Assembly (NCBI RefSeq): GCF_006491595.2
Contig: NZ_VEVQ02000008.1
Span: 1-64,000, forward strand
Source: Flavobacterium jejuense
GTDB taxonomy: Bacteria > Bacteroidota > Bacteroidia > Flavobacteriales > Flavobacteriaceae
Direction: 5' to 3'
DNA length: 64,000 nucleotides
Shown in pieces: positions 18,974-29,656 of the stretch. Position 1 is the first letter of the stretch. The number at the start of each line of letters is the position of its first letter. The notes below the pieces were generated by a model that was not told where the DNA came from, searched no databases, and was given only the letters and a program-made list of their open reading frames with translations. The position numbers and the translations under genes are program-made.

Positions 18974-19540
18974 ATGTTTCAACTTAATAAAACCATAGTC
19001 TCAGAAGAAATCCTAGAAAAAGAATTTGTATGCAATTTGTCAGCTTGTAAAGGAGCTTGTTGTGTAGATGGAGATGCTGGTGCTCCTTTAGATGAAGCAG
19101 AAACAAAAATGCTAGAAGAAATTTACCCAAAAGTAAAACCTTTTCTTCGTAAAGAAGGAATCAAAGCCATTGAAGAACAAGGAACTTTTGTAACAGGTGA
19201 AGACGGTGAATTTGAAACTACTTTGATAGAGGGAAAAGACTGTGCTTATGTAATATTTGACAAGCAAACTGCTCTTTGTGGAATTGAACAAGCTTATAAT
19301 CAAGGGTTAATAGACTGGAAAAAACCAGTTTCATGTCATTTGTATCCTATAAGGGTTAAAGAATATTCTGATTTTGCAGCAGTTAATTATCACAAATGGC
19401 ACATTTGTTCAGATGCTTGTTCGCTTGGGAAAGAATTAGAAGTTCCTATCTATAAATTTGTCAAAGAAGCCTTGGTTCGAAAATTTGGAATACAATGGTA
19501 TGAAGAGTTGGAAAAAGTAGCACAAGATTTAAAAAAATAA
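18974..19540 (+). CDS. DUF3109 family cysteine-rich protein
   Basis: A 188-residue protein with at least eight cysteines in clusters: CNLSACKGACC (residues ~17-27), an isolated KDCAY and LCGI, SCHLYPIRV and CSDACSLG. The spacing is that of DUF3109/YkgJ-like proteins, thought to bind zinc or an iron-sulfur cluster; the biochemical role is unknown. A perfect TATCTTTG -7 box lies at 18947-18954, 19 nt before the ATG. It is a single gene divergent from marC. Confidence 0.85.
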   Translation: MFQLNKTIVSEEILEKEFVCNLSACKGACCVDGDAGAPLDEAETKMLEEIYPKVKPFLRKEGIKAIEEQGTFVTGEDGEFETTLIEGKDCAYVIFDKQTALCGIEQAYNQGLIDWKKPVSCHLYPIRVKEYSDFAAVNYHKWHICSDACSLGKELEVPIYKFVKEALVRKFGIQWYEELEKVAQDLKK

Positions 19541-19801
19541 CTTTCTTTTTTAATCCAAATAAACCTCTCTTAGTAAATGTGTTTACTGCTGTTCACGGCT
19601 ATTTAACGTTTGTTTTGGTTAATTGTAATGTGTTGTTATTCAGTTATTTGAAAAATATTTTTTGAATAAGAAAAATTTTACTCGTTGTTAAAAACTTGCT
19701 GTAATTGTGAATAAGTTTGACTTTCATTTGTCATCTATATTTACAAACTTTGTAATCAGAAATATTAAGAGCAATTCTTGCTTTAAATCCATAAAAATCA
19801 A

Positions 19802-20785
19802 ATGAATATGTCGGCTGTTGAACCCATTTTGCAAGAGAACAAAGATCGTTTCGTAATTTTTCCTATAAAACACCATGATATTTGGGAATGGTATAAGAAA
19901 ATGGAAGCTAGTTTTTGGACTGCTGAAGAAATAGATTTACATCAAGATATTACCGATTGGAATACCAAATTAAGTGATGATGAAAAATACTTTATCAAAC
20001 ACATTTTAGCTTTTTTTGCAGCTTCTGACGGAATTGTAAACGAAAACTTGGCAGAGAATTTTGTAAATGAAGTGCAATATGCGGAAGCAAAATTTTTCTA
20101 TGGTTTTCAAATCATGATGGAAAATATTCACAGTGAGACCTATTCTTTGTTAATCGACACTTATGTTAAAGATGAGGTAGAGAAAGATAAATTGTTTCAT
20201 GCTATTGAAGTATTTCCAGCTATCAAGAAAAAAGCAGATTGGGCTTTGCAATGGATAGAATCAGATTCTTTTGCTGAACGACTAATTGCCTTTGCAGCTG
20301 TTGAAGGGATATTCTTTTCAGGAGCATTTTGTTCCATTTTTTGGTTGAAAAAACGTGGTCTAATGCCAGGATTAACCTTTTCAAACGAATTGATTTCTCG
20401 TGATGAGGGAGTACACTGTGATTTTGCAGTGCATTTACACAACCATCACTTAGTAAATAAAGTTCCAAAAGATAGAATTAGAAAAATAATTATTGATGCA
20501 TTAACTATCGAAAGAGAGTTTGTTACCGAATCACTTCCTGTAAGTTTAATAGGAATGAACGCTATTCTTATGACACAATATTTAGAATTCGTTACTGATA
20601 GATTATTGGTAGAATTAGGATGTGAAAGGGAATACAATGCATCCAATCCATTTGATTTTATGGACATGATCTCACTTCAAGGAAAAACAAACTTCTTCGA
20701 AAAAAGAGTAGCAGAATATCAAAAAGCAGGTGTGATGAATACTGACTCTGAGTCAGGTAAAATTAGCTTTGATGCTGATTTTTAA
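19802..20785 (+). CDS. nrdB: ribonucleoside-diphosphate reductase, beta (small) subunit, class Ia
   Basis: A 327-residue diiron/tyrosyl-radical subunit of ribonucleotide reductase. Iron-ligand segments are visible: [13 protein letters not shown], the [14 protein letters not shown] stretch, [12 protein letters not shown] and DEGVHCDFA. The C-terminal tail (GKISFDADF) that docks to the alpha subunit is present. The first ATG is used; a second ATG two codons later (MSAVEPILQ) is equally possible. The beta gene precedes the alpha gene by 262 bp, so each probably has its own promoter. 19541-19801 upstream holds no gene. Confidence 0.95.
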   Translation: MNMSAVEPILQENKDRFVIFPIKHHDIWEWYKKMEASFWTAEEIDLHQDITDWNTKLSDDEKYFIKHILAFFAASDGIVNENLAENFVNEVQYAEAKFFYGFQIMMENIHSETYSLLIDTYVKDEVEKDKLFHAIEVFPAIKKKADWALQWIESDSFAERLIAFAAVEGIFFSGAFCSIFWLKKRGLMPGLTFSNELISRDEGVHCDFAVHLHNHHLVNKVPKDRIRKIIIDALTIEREFVTESLPVSLIGMNAILMTQYLEFVTDRLLVELGCEREYNASNPFDFMDMISLQGKTNFFEKRVAEYQKAGVMNTDSESGKISFDADF

Positions 20786-20852
20786 TTCATTATAAAACAT
20801 CTTCTGATTCATTTTAGTGTTTCAGAACCTTATTGTAATAACAAATAAATTG

Positions 20853-20873
20853 TATTGTTTATCTACAACAATA
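20853..20873. promoter_or_regulatory. perfect inverted repeat between nrdB and nrdA
   Basis: TATTGTT, a 7-nt spacer and AACAATA. It could be an operator for control of nrdA, but it does not match the NrdR box as I know it, and AT-rich sequence makes short palindromes common. Confidence 0.25.
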
Positions 20874-21047
20874 ACATTTAAATATTTTAGAAGCGAATCC
20901 TTTAGGACAAAAATAAAACTTTGTTCCTGTAGTTCGTTACAATCTTTTGTTTTTTCAATTAAAAAATAAAAGAATTTCAACTTCCATCAAGGCTAGGAAG
21001 TAAAATGTAGTCTAAGCAATTAACCAAACAATAAAAAAAATTTTAAT

Positions 21048-23441
21048 ATGAATGTAGTAAAGAGAGACGGCAGAAGAGAGCCAGTAATGTTTGACAAAAT
21101 TACTGACAGAATTAGATTTTTATGCTATGAGCTAAATGAATTAGTAGATCCTGTTAAAGTTGCTATGAGGGTGATTGAGGGATTGTATGATGGTGTTACC
21201 ACTTCAGAATTAGATAATTTAGCAGCAGAAACAGCAGCTTCAATGACGATATCTCATCCAGATTATGCGCAATTAGCAGCTCGTATTGCAGTTTCAAATC
21301 TACACAAAAACACCACAAAATCATTCTCTGAAACGATGACAGAGATGTACCATTATGTGAATCCTAGAACCAATCAAGAAGCTCCTTTGCTTTCTGATGA
21401 AGTGTATCAGGTAATAATGGAAAACGCAGAAAAGTTAGACTCTACAATTATATATAATCGTGATTTTAATTACGATTACTTTGGTTTTAAAACCTTAGAA
21501 CGTTCATACTTGTTGAAAATAAACGGTAAAATTGTAGAACGTCCACAACACATGTTAATGCGTGTTTCTGTTGGAATTCATTTAAACGATATTGATTCGG
21601 CTATTGAAACGTATGAATTAATGTCAAAGAAATTCTTCACACATGCGACACCAACATTATTTAATGCGGGAACACCAAAACCACAAATGTCTTCTTGTTT
21701 TTTATTAACGATGCAAGATGATAGTATAGATGGTATTTATGATACATTAAAACAAACAGCTAAAATTTCACAATCAGCTGGAGGAATTGGTTTGTCTATT
21801 CACAATGTAAGAGCAACAGGTTCATATATTCGTGGAACAAACGGAACTTCGAATGGAATTGTTCCAATGTTACGTGTTTTCAATGACACAGCTCGTTATG
21901 TAGATCAAGGAGGAGGAAAACGTAAAGGTAGTTTTGCTATTTATATTGAACCTTGGCATGCAGATATCTTCGATTTCTTAGATTTGAAAAAGAATACTGG
22001 AAAAGAAGAAATGCGTGCAAGAGACTTATTCTTTGCTATGTGGATGTGTGACTTATTCATGAAGCGTGTTGAAGAAGATGCGAAATGGACATTAATGTGT
22101 CCAAATGAATGTCCAGGGTTGTATGATGTGTATGGTGATGAATTTGAAACTATGTACACGGATTATGAAAATGCTGGAAAAGGAAGAAAAACTATTAAGG
22201 CGCGTGAGCTTTGGGAAAAAATATTAGAATCACAAATCGAAACAGGTACACCATATATGTTGTACAAAGATGCTGCAAATAGAAAATCAAACCAAAAGAA
22301 TTTAGGAACAATTCGCTCGTCTAATTTATGTACTGAAATACTAGAATATACTTCTGAAGATGAAATTGCGGTATGTAACTTAGCTTCTATTTCATTACCA
22401 ATGTTTGTTGAAGACGGAGCATTCAATCACCAATTTCTATTTGATGTAACCAAAAGAATTACACGTAATTTAAATAAAGTCATTGATAGAAATTATTATC
22501 CAGTAAAAGAAGCAGAAAATTCAAATTTACGTCATAGACCAGTTGGTTTGGGTGTGCAAGGTTTGGCTGATGCTTTCATTTTATTGAGAATGCCATTTAC
22601 AAGTGACGAGGCTAAAAAATTAAATCAAGAAATTTTTGAAACGATTTATTTTGCTGCAGTTACAGCTTCAATGGAATTAGCTACAGAAGAAGGACCATAT
22701 TCTACTTTTGAAGGTTCTCCTATTTCTAAAGGAGAATTCCAATACAATATGTGGGGCTTAAAAGATGAAGAATTATCAGGAAGATGGGATTGGGCTTCTC
22801 TTCGTAAAGAAGTAATGGAGAAAGGAGTACGTAACTCTTTATTATTGGCTCCAATGCCAACAGCTTCAACTTCTCAAATTTTAGGAAATAATGAAGCATT
22901 CGAACCTTATACTTCAAATGTATATACTCGTAGAGTATTGTCGGGAGAATTTATTGTAGTGAACAAACATTTATTACATGATTTAGTTAACTTAGGCTTA
23001 TGGAATGAAACCTTAAAACAAGAAATCATGCGTAATAATGGTTCGGTTCAAAATATAGATGTAATTCCACAAGATATTAAAGAATTATATAAAACAGTTT
23101 GGGAATTAAGCATGAAAGATATTATTGATATGTCCCGTCAACGAGGTTATTTTATTGATCAATCTCAATCTTTAAACTTATTTATGGAAGGTGCTACAAT
23201 GGCCAAATTAACATCAATGCATTTCTATGCTTGGAAAAGCGGCTTGAAAACAGGTATGTATTATTTAAGAACAAAATCTGCAGTAGATGCTATTAAGTTT
23301 ACTTTAAATAATGATAAAAAAGCAGCTCCAATTCCAGTAGCAGTTGAAGTAGAGCCAGAAATGTCAGCAGCTGAATTTAAAGCAATGATTGAACGTTCTA
23401 AAAATGCAGAACCAGACGATTGCGAAATGTGTGGTTCTTAA
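21048..23441 (+). CDS. nrdA: ribonucleoside-diphosphate reductase, alpha (large) subunit, class Ia
   Basis: A 797-residue catalytic subunit reducing ribonucleoside diphosphates. An N-terminal ATP-cone (residues 1-90, [16 protein letters not shown]) gives allosteric activity control. The active-site region is shown by SSCFLLTM near residue 220, SSNLCTEI, and the [14 protein letters not shown] stretch. The C-terminal redox pair C792-E-M-C795 re-reduces the active site. The typical NrdA order and length support a complete enzyme. It is followed by a terminator at 23471-23507. Confidence 0.96.
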   Translation: MNVVKRDGRREPVMFDKITDRIRFLCYELNELVDPVKVAMRVIEGLYDGVTTSELDNLAAETAASMTISHPDYAQLAARIAVSNLHKNTTKSFSETMTEMYHYVNPRTNQEAPLLSDEVYQVIMENAEKLDSTIIYNRDFNYDYFGFKTLERSYLLKINGKIVERPQHMLMRVSVGIHLNDIDSAIETYELMSKKFFTHATPTLFNAGTPKPQMSSCFLLTMQDDSIDGIYDTLKQTAKISQSAGGIGLSIHNVRATGSYIRGTNGTSNGIVPMLRVFNDTARYVDQGGGKRKGSFAIYIEPWHADIFDFLDLKKNTGKEEMRARDLFFAMWMCDLFMKRVEEDAKWTLMCPNECPGLYDVYGDEFETMYTDYENAGKGRKTIKARELWEKILESQIETGTPYMLYKDAANRKSNQKNLGTIRSSNLCTEILEYTSEDEIAVCNLASISLPMFVEDGAFNHQFLFDVTKRITRNLNKVIDRNYYPVKEAENSNLRHRPVGLGVQGLADAFILLRMPFTSDEAKKLNQEIFETIYFAAVTASMELATEEGPYSTFEGSPISKGEFQYNMWGLKDEELSGRWDWASLRKEVMEKGVRNSLLLAPMPTASTSQILGNNEAFEPYTSNVYTRRVLSGEFIVVNKHLLHDLVNLGLWNETLKQEIMRNNGSVQNIDVIPQDIKELYKTVWELSMKDIIDMSRQRGYFIDQSQSLNLFMEGATMAKLTSMHFYAWKSGLKTGMYYLRTKSAVDAIKFTLNNDKKAAPIPVAVEVEPEMSAAEFKAMIERSKNAEPDDCEMCGS

Positions 23442-23470
23442 AAGAGAACAGGATAAAGGAAAAAGAGCAA

Positions 23471-23507
23471 ACAAAAACAGTCATCAAACGATGGCTGTTT
23501 TTGTTTT
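23471..23507 (+). terminator. nrdA terminator
   Basis: A 13-bp stem (23473-23485 with 23490-23502, one G-U pair), a 4-nt AAAC loop, then T-rich sequence. Confidence 0.75.
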
Positions 23508-23528
23508 ACAGAATTGCATTTCAATTCG

Positions 23529-23536
23529 TACCTTTG
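23529..23536 (+). promoter_or_regulatory. -7 box of the small gene at 23556
   Basis: A perfect TACCTTTG lies 19 nt before the ATG and just after the nrdA terminator. The nearest TTGs are at sub-optimal spacing. Confidence 0.4.
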
Positions 23537-23555
23537 GCAAAAATAAAAATACATC

Positions 23556-23786
23556 ATGTCTAAAGAGAAAAAAGGAGTTCATACAGGAAAAATCGAACAA
23601 GATGAAAAAGGAAATTTTTTTTGTGGAGAATATTTATTGGATTATAAATACACCATGTCAAAATTTAAAATTGGTGATGAAATCAATATTAAATCGGTGA
23701 TTGAAAATCCTAGTGATATCAGTTATGATAAATATCCAAAAAAGTCAAGTAATTTCTTTTTGGCAAACGATAAACCCATTAAATAA
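23556..23786 (+). CDS. small hypothetical protein
   Basis: A 76-residue cytosolic, charged protein of no family I recognise. It contains a repeated pattern of charged and aromatic residues (EQDEKGNFFCGEYLLDYKY, then FKIGDEINIKSVI) that looks like a small beta-barrel or SH3-like fold. Its own -7 box and its position after a terminator support it as a real gene. It ends 38 bp before the dGTPase gene and may be cotranscribed with it. The longer overlapping ORF in another frame is a shadow of the nrdA end. Confidence 0.55.
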   Translation: MSKEKKGVHTGKIEQDEKGNFFCGEYLLDYKYTMSKFKIGDEINIKSVIENPSDISYDKYPKKSSNFFLANDKPIK

Positions 23787-23824
23787 TTTTATCCGTATTT
23801 CTAATTTCAAACTTTTAACTTCAA

Positions 23825-25168
23825 ATGATGCATTGGGAACAATTACTTTCTTTAAAAAGACAAGGGGATAAAGCAAAACGATTAAGAAAAGATCAAGACG
23901 ACACACGTTTGGGCTTTGAGGTAGATTATGATCGTATTATTTTTTCGGCTGCTTTTAGAAGTTTGCAAGACAAAACACAAGTAATTCCATTGTCAAAAAC
24001 AGATTTTGTTCACAATCGTTTGACGCATAGTTTAGAGGTTTCTGTAGTTGGGCGTTCGATCGGACGTTTGGTGGGAAAACAAGTCATTGAAAAGCATCCT
24101 TATTTAAAAGAATTAGGTTACCATATGAATGATTTTGGTGCGATTGTAGCTGCTGCAGCTTTAGCTCATGACATAGGAAATCCTCCTTTTGGTCATTCAG
24201 GTGAAAAAGCAATTGGTGAGTATTTTAAAACAGGAAATGGACTGCAATATAAAGACCATTTAACGGATAAAGAATGGCAAGATTTAATTGATTTTGAAGG
24301 AAATGCTAATGGTTTTTCGGTCTTAGCAACTTCTAGAGAAGGTATTGAAGGTTCTTTACGTATTTCTTATGCTACTTTAGGTGCTTTCATGAAATATCCA
24401 AAAGAGAGTTTGCCTAAAAAACCAACTGCAAAAATTTGTGATAAAAAATATGGTTTTTTTCAACAAGACAAAGTCTTTTTTACTGATGTAGCGCAAGAAT
24501 TAGGCATGATTTCTAATAAAACGGGTAATGATATCGGTTTTGAACGTCATCCTTTAGCTTATTTGGTGGAAGCTGCTGATGATATTTGTTATACCATTAT
24601 TGACTTTGAGGATGGTATTAATCTAGGGCTAATTCAGGAAGAATTCGCATTAGAGTACTTAATAAAATTAGTTAAAAATGGAATTGATACTAATAAGTAC
24701 AATCAATTAACTACTAAAGAAGATCGAATCAGTTACTTGAGAGCTCTGGCAATAGGAAGTTTAATCAGTGATGCAGTTAAGGTTTTTATGGAAAATGAAG
24801 AAGCTATTCTAAAAGGAGGATTCCCTTATTCTTTAATGGATAAAAGTCAGTATTTAGCTCAAATGAACGATATCATTCAAATTAGTATTAAGAATGTATA
24901 CCAATGTAAAGAAGTAGTTCAAAAAGAAGTAGTGGGTTACAAAATTATCAATACTTTATTAGATAAATTTTGTACAGCATATCACAATAAGATAGAAGGG
25001 AAAGCTTCTAACTATGATACTATTATTCTAAAATTATTACCAGAACGATTTTTACATCAAAAAGAAAAAGTATATGACCAATTATTGCATATTTGTCATT
25101 TTGTTTCTCTTTTAACAGATGGGAAGGCTTTAGAAATGTATAATATAATTCAAGGAAATAGGAATTAA
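23825..25168 (+). CDS. dgt: deoxyguanosinetriphosphate triphosphohydrolase (dGTPase)
   Basis: A 447-residue HD-domain protein hydrolysing dGTP (or other dNTPs) to the nucleoside and triphosphate, balancing the pool made by the RNR genes upstream. Motifs: RRLRKDQDDTR-like start, AAFRSLQDKTQV, HNRLTHSLEV (metal histidine), AHDIGNPPFGHSGE (HD pair) and EAADDICYTIIDFED. The start may be either of two adjacent ATGs. The histidine kinase gene begins 18 bp downstream with no terminator between. Confidence 0.93.
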   Translation: MMHWEQLLSLKRQGDKAKRLRKDQDDTRLGFEVDYDRIIFSAAFRSLQDKTQVIPLSKTDFVHNRLTHSLEVSVVGRSIGRLVGKQVIEKHPYLKELGYHMNDFGAIVAAAALAHDIGNPPFGHSGEKAIGEYFKTGNGLQYKDHLTDKEWQDLIDFEGNANGFSVLATSREGIEGSLRISYATLGAFMKYPKESLPKKPTAKICDKKYGFFQQDKVFFTDVAQELGMISNKTGNDIGFERHPLAYLVEAADDICYTIIDFEDGINLGLIQEEFALEYLIKLVKNGIDTNKYNQLTTKEDRISYLRALAIGSLISDAVKVFMENEEAILKGGFPYSLMDKSQYLAQMNDIIQISIKNVYQCKEVVQKEVVGYKIINTLLDKFCTAYHNKIEGKASNYDTIILKLLPERFLHQKEKVYDQLLHICHFVSLLTDGKALEMYNIIQGNRN

Positions 25169-25186
25169 AATTCAATTTTTATATAA

Positions 25187-28009
25187 GTGAGATTCTTTTT
25201 TGTAGTATTATTTTTCACAAGTTTTTTGGGTAATGCTCAATATAAAATCACGCATTACAATACAACAAATGGATTGCCTCATGATTTATGTTATGGAATT
25301 ATTCAAGATTCAAAGGGGTATATTTGGATAGGAACAGATGACGGTTTAGCAAAATTTAATGGGAAAGACTTTAAAGTATTTCAAATAAATGAAGGGCTTT
25401 TTTCTAATTATGTGATTGATATTTGCGAAGTAAACGATTCAACTTTTGCGATTGCTACTTGGGGTGGAGGAATGCAAATACTTCAAAAAGATAAAATCAT
25501 ACCACATAAGAATCAGGTAAAATCTAAAATCAATAAAATTGGGAATTTATCTAAATACTTATTTGCAAAAGGAGTAGGTCATAAATATCATTTCTATTCT
25601 AAAGAAAAAGATGATTTTAAAGAGACAATAGTTAGTTATTATTTAGATAATACGCTTTTTCCAACAACTAGTGCTGTAGTAAATAGTACTGTAAAACCAC
25701 AGTTTGAAGTCGTTGATAATGAGATTTATCTTTTTAATGATGTTTTGTTTTCAAACGAAACCATAAAAGGGGTTTATAAAGTGATTAGTCCAACTCAAAT
25801 TGAATTAGTATTTCCTTTTTTGAAGAATGAATATGTTAATGATATTAAAAAGATTGCTGACAATTCCTTTCTTGCGGTTACTACTAATGAAGTTGTTTTT
25901 TTTTCAAAAGAGAAAATAATTAGTAGAAAAACACTTCCATTTAAAAATAGCACCATTAGAAAAACAAGTATAAAAAACAATATTATAGTGCTTGTTTTAC
26001 AAGAAAATAATGGAAAAGCTGAAACAGTTGTTGTTTGGGATATTAAAAAGAACACTTTCTTTACTGTAACAGAAAAAGAGTTAGGTGGTAAGCAGATTAG
26101 TGATATTCTCATAGCTAAGGAGGATAGTGTTTGGATAAGTGTTTATGGATCAGGTGTTTTTAAGCTTTTTTTTGAGAATCGATTTCAAATTAAGAATAAT
26201 TTACAAAACAATAATATCTATGATGTAGTAACTGTTAACTCAAAAATATTTTTTTTAACATCAAGTAAAATAATAGGTATTGATACCAATACAAATGAAA
26301 GAGACTCTTTGCTTTATGAAGAATCACTTTGGAAATTTGATGATTTGATTAAAGATACTATTCTTGTAAAAACAAAGGAGAGTATAAGAAACTCTGAAAT
26401 AAGAAAAATATTTGGCACTAATGTCAAGATATCAAGTTTTGAACACTTAGTGTTTCAAGATTCTACTATACTTATTAAACATGGAGATAATAGTATTCTA
26501 GTTAAAAAAAGAGATAAGAGCTATAAGTTTCTTTTTGATGGAGTGATAAGGAGAGTGGTAAAAAAAGAAGATAAAATTTATTCATGTACCAATAAAGGTT
26601 TATTTATTTATGATTTAAATACATTGAGATTAAAAAAGGTAATAACTTCTCAAAAAGGTATTTTAAATGATGATATTAGAGATGTTGTCGTAGATGAGTC
26701 AAAGATATATATCGCTACAATTAACGGATTAAGTATTGTAGAAAAGGACGTGATAAAAAATTATAATGAAAACATAGGATTATTATCCTTAAATATAAAC
26801 TGTCTCTTACTTGATGATCATGGAATATTATGGTTAGGAACACAAAAAGGTTTTTCTGTATTTAAAGATGAAGTTTTTTATAGTTTTTACAAAAACGCTA
26901 AGGGAAATTCATCTTACATTCAAAAAATAGTAGAAGACGAAAATCAGCAAATTTGGTTAGTGGGTAACAATGGAAGCATGAAAATAGATAATAAAAATGC
27001 TTTTTCTCCAGTTTCAAGCCCAATTCTAGATATTAATAGAACGGAAAATAAATTTTCTATTAATGTAATTTCCTATGATGATTTTGAAATTATTACGGAA
27101 TGTAAAATAAATAATAGTGAATGGGAATCTTTAAAAACAGATTTAGTAGATTTCACTAAGTTTCAATATGGAGAATATAATGTAATTTTTAGAACAAGAA
27201 ATACGAACAGTGACTGGAATTATTCACCAAAATACAACTTTATAAACCAAGCTCCATGGTATAAGCAATGGTGGAGTTATTCTTTAATTACTTTGATAGT
27301 TTCAAGTCTGATCACCTTATTTTTGTATTTCAGATTCAAACATGTAAAAGAGCGTAATGAACTATTGAGGCAAACCATTACATATAATGAAAATTTGCAA
27401 AAAGAATTAAGTGAAGTAAGGGAAAACGTTGCGCAAGATTTTCATGATGAGTTAGGAAATAAATTAGCTGGTATTACAGTGCTTTCAGGTATGATGATAG
27501 AAGATGAAGTATTTAAAGCTTCAAATTGGTACAAACAATTATCTAGAATTAATAAAGATGCACAAGATCTTTATTTTGGGATTAAAGATTTTATTTGGAG
27601 TATTGATAGTAAAAATGATGATCTAAATGAATTGGTTTTCTATCTGAAAGACTTTGGTGAAGAACTTTTCTCCTCGAGTAATATAGAATTTAATAGTACT
27701 GTTGCTATTGAAGCTCAACAAATAAAATTACCTTATTATTGGTCAAGACAATTGTTGTTATTGTTTAAAGAAGCCATGACTAATACATTAAAATATTCTG
27801 AAGCGACTAAATGTAGTTTAGAAGTAAAAGTAAACCGTAATAAATTAAAAATAACTTTTGTAGATAATGGAAAGGGATTTGATATAACCAGTCTAAAACG
27901 TAAAAATGGATTGATTAATATGGAAAAACGAGCTTTGAAAATACATGGGAAGTTAGAAATAGATACAAGCAAAGGAACAAGAATAAAATTTATAGGTCAT
28001 ATTTTATAA
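25187..28009 (+). CDS. sensor histidine kinase with periplasmic two-component regulator propeller
   Basis: A 940-residue membrane sensor. A GTG start gives a good signal peptide (RFFFVVLFFTSFLGNAQ). The periplasmic part (about 20-600) is a two-component-regulator propeller (GLPHDLCYGIIQDSKGYIWIGTDDGLAKFNG is the first blade motif), then a Y_Y_Y-type Ig-like domain (about 610-690), a membrane helix (about 696-720), a dimerisation/phosphoacceptor helix with H753 in DFHDELGNKLAGI, and a HATPase domain with N-box FKEAMTNTLKYS and G-box DNGKGFD (from D893). It has no fused receiver, so it needs a separate response regulator. The nearest candidate is the LuxR-type regulator at 38008, 10 kb downstream. 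Confidence 0.92.
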   Translation: MRFFFVVLFFTSFLGNAQYKITHYNTTNGLPHDLCYGIIQDSKGYIWIGTDDGLAKFNGKDFKVFQINEGLFSNYVIDICEVNDSTFAIATWGGGMQILQKDKIIPHKNQVKSKINKIGNLSKYLFAKGVGHKYHFYSKEKDDFKETIVSYYLDNTLFPTTSAVVNSTVKPQFEVVDNEIYLFNDVLFSNETIKGVYKVISPTQIELVFPFLKNEYVNDIKKIADNSFLAVTTNEVVFFSKEKIISRKTLPFKNSTIRKTSIKNNIIVLVLQENNGKAETVVVWDIKKNTFFTVTEKELGGKQISDILIAKEDSVWISVYGSGVFKLFFENRFQIKNNLQNNNIYDVVTVNSKIFFLTSSKIIGIDTNTNERDSLLYEESLWKFDDLIKDTILVKTKESIRNSEIRKIFGTNVKISSFEHLVFQDSTILIKHGDNSILVKKRDKSYKFLFDGVIRRVVKKEDKIYSCTNKGLFIYDLNTLRLKKVITSQKGILNDDIRDVVVDESKIYIATINGLSIVEKDVIKNYNENIGLLSLNINCLLLDDHGILWLGTQKGFSVFKDEVFYSFYKNAKGNSSYIQKIVEDENQQIWLVGNNGSMKIDNKNAFSPVSSPILDINRTENKFSINVISYDDFEIITECKINNSEWESLKTDLVDFTKFQYGEYNVIFRTRNTNSDWNYSPKYNFINQAPWYKQWWSYSLITLIVSSLITLFLYFRFKHVKERNELLRQTITYNENLQKELSEVRENVAQDFHDELGNKLAGITVLSGMMIEDEVFKASNWYKQLSRINKDAQDLYFGIKDFIWSIDSKNDDLNELVFYLKDFGEELFSSSNIEFNSTVAIEAQQIKLPYYWSRQLLLLFKEAMTNTLKYSEATKCSLEVKVNRNKLKITFVDNGKGFDITSLKRKNGLINMEKRALKIHGKLEIDTSKGTRIKFIGHIL

Positions 28010-28034
28010 TGTAATAAGTTTTATTTACGTATAG

Positions 28035-28062
28035 AAAAATCACCCATTTCGGGTGATTTTTT
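28035..28062 (+). terminator. terminator after the histidine kinase gene
   Basis: An 11-bp stem AAAAATCACCC/GGGTGATTTTT with ATTTC loop. The same hairpin recurs at 33948-33976. Confidence 0.8.
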
Positions 28063-28065
28063 ATT

Positions 28066-28108
28066 TTATAACTATGTCGAATTTTGCATAAAAATAATTT
28101 AAGATAAA
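28066..28108 (+). promoter_or_regulatory. leader class 1 (first copy)
   Basis: ATGTCGAATTTTGCATAAAA followed by an A/T stretch up to the ATG. GAATTTTG (28079-28086), a near-match to the -7 box, ends 22 nt before the start. The same leader precedes the genes at 29657 and 34024. Confidence 0.5.
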
Positions 28109-29560
28109 ATGAAGAAAACAGTACTTTTTTTAGTTTTAAACATTGGATTTGTAACTGCGAATGCACAAACCTTAATTGGAAATTTTATTAATGGTAGTTT
28201 TGGTCAAGAATTAAGTTTAGATATTGCGATAAATAGTAATGGTGATAGATTGATGTTTGGAATGCCAGATTATCCAAACAATAATAATGGAATAGTTTCA
28301 GAATATTCGTTATCAAGTAGTTGGTATGCTGTGAATGTATTAGACAACGAACCTATAGAAGCTTCTCGGTTTGGAACTAGTTTAAGTATTTCAAATAACG
28401 GCAATCGAATTGCAATTGGAGCTCCATTTCATTGGTATCATCAGCCCTATAATATTGGGAGAGTTTACGTGTATGATTATGATGCTTCAACTACTCCAAA
28501 CTGGCAACAAGTGGGGAATGTTATTGAGGGTGTAAACGCTAAAGATCTTTTTGGAGAAAAAATTTCATTAAGTTCTGATGGAAATCGTTTGGCTGTCTCT
28601 GGATACTTAGCAGATATAAATGGAATAACGGACTCTGGATTAGTAAGGGTTTTTCAATTTAATTCTTCTAATTCTCAATGGGAACAAATGGGAAATGATT
28701 TTTACGACACTGAAAGCGCTAACGAATATGGCCGTTCTTGCGTTCTTAGTAAAGACGGTTCAACACTTGTTATAGGTAGTCCTGGTAAATCTTCTGGTTA
28801 TGGCGAAACAAGTGTATATAGATGGAGTGAAAGTGGATCTATATGGGAACAAGTAGGTGCAACATTAATTGGCGATAATTCTGAAAGACTTGGGACTAGT
28901 CTAGTTGTTAATCAAGATGGGACATTATTAACCATTGGCTGTGTTAATGCTAGCGTAAGTAATGTAAATTATATTGGTAGAGTAAGAACTTTTAAGTTGA
29001 TTTCTGGATCTTGGGTTGAATTTTCAACTTCTTTATTTGGAGAAAATCAAAGCAATTATTTTGGATATAATCTATCAATGTCCGATGATGGAACTGTATT
29101 AGCTGTTGCCGCAATTGGTTGGCAAAGTTTTCGAGGAAGAGTATATGTGTATTCTCTAGTAGGGAACGAATGGGTTCAAAAAACTTTCTTTGAAGGAACT
29201 TCTAATTCTCGTTTAGGAGATGCACTTTCATTAACTTCTGATGGTAATAGAATAGCATTAGGAAGTAAGCCAAATGGGAGTTATAGAGTAATGGCATATG
29301 ATATTACTAACGTATTAAATGCAAATCAGTTTGTTACTGAGAATACAAAAATTTATCCAAACCCAACTAAAGAAAAGATAATTGTTTTCTTGAATAATTC
29401 ATTAGAATTTATAAATTCTCGAATTTATAATGCAATGGGACAACTTGTTAAAGAATCCAAGTCAAAAGAAATTAATGTACAACATCTTTCAAAGGGATTG
29501 TATTTTGTAGAAGTTGAGACTAGTAAAGGTAAAGGTGTTCAGAAATTTATAAAAGAATAA
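28109..29560 (+). CDS. T9SS type A secreted protein, seven-unit FG-GAP-like propeller
   Basis: A 483-residue secreted protein. The signal peptide (MKKTVLFLVLNIGFVTANAQ) is followed by seven units of about 50-60 residues, each starting with a FG(T/E)-like step and containing LSxDGNRxAxGxP and GRVYVY motifs, as in integrin-type FG-GAP or similar beta-propellers. Seven units fit one closed seven-bladed propeller. The C-terminal ~75 residues (IYPNPTKEKI ... GLYFVEVETSKG ... KFIKE) form a type A T9SS sorting domain. The ligand is unknown. It is the first of a run of secreted repeat proteins. Confidence 0.85.
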   Translation: MKKTVLFLVLNIGFVTANAQTLIGNFINGSFGQELSLDIAINSNGDRLMFGMPDYPNNNNGIVSEYSLSSSWYAVNVLDNEPIEASRFGTSLSISNNGNRIAIGAPFHWYHQPYNIGRVYVYDYDASTTPNWQQVGNVIEGVNAKDLFGEKISLSSDGNRLAVSGYLADINGITDSGLVRVFQFNSSNSQWEQMGNDFYDTESANEYGRSCVLSKDGSTLVIGSPGKSSGYGETSVYRWSESGSIWEQVGATLIGDNSERLGTSLVVNQDGTLLTIGCVNASVSNVNYIGRVRTFKLISGSWVEFSTSLFGENQSNYFGYNLSMSDDGTVLAVAAIGWQSFRGRVYVYSLVGNEWVQKTFFEGTSNSRLGDALSLTSDGNRIALGSKPNGSYRVMAYDITNVLNANQFVTENTKIYPNPTKEKIIVFLNNSLEFINSRIYNAMGQLVKESKSKEINVQHLSKGLYFVEVETSKGKGVQKFIKE

Positions 29561-29610
29561 AACACATAAGATTTAGTTAACTACTTAGAATACATAGAAA
29601 TGTTTTTTTG

Positions 29611-29656
29611 TTTTATAACTATGTCGAATTTTGCATAAAAATAAATTTAAGATACA
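29611..29656 (+). promoter_or_regulatory. leader class 1 (second copy)
   Basis: Near-identical to the leader at 28066. GAATTTTG is at 29626-29633, 23 nt before the ATG; a TTG lies 15 nt upstream of the box. Confidence 0.5.

Noticed and set aside
23389..23700. 103-residue plus-strand ORF overlapping nrdA and the small gene
   Set aside because: It overlaps the end of nrdA in another frame and crosses the nrdA terminator; the ORF at 23556 has its own -7 box and is the better candidate.
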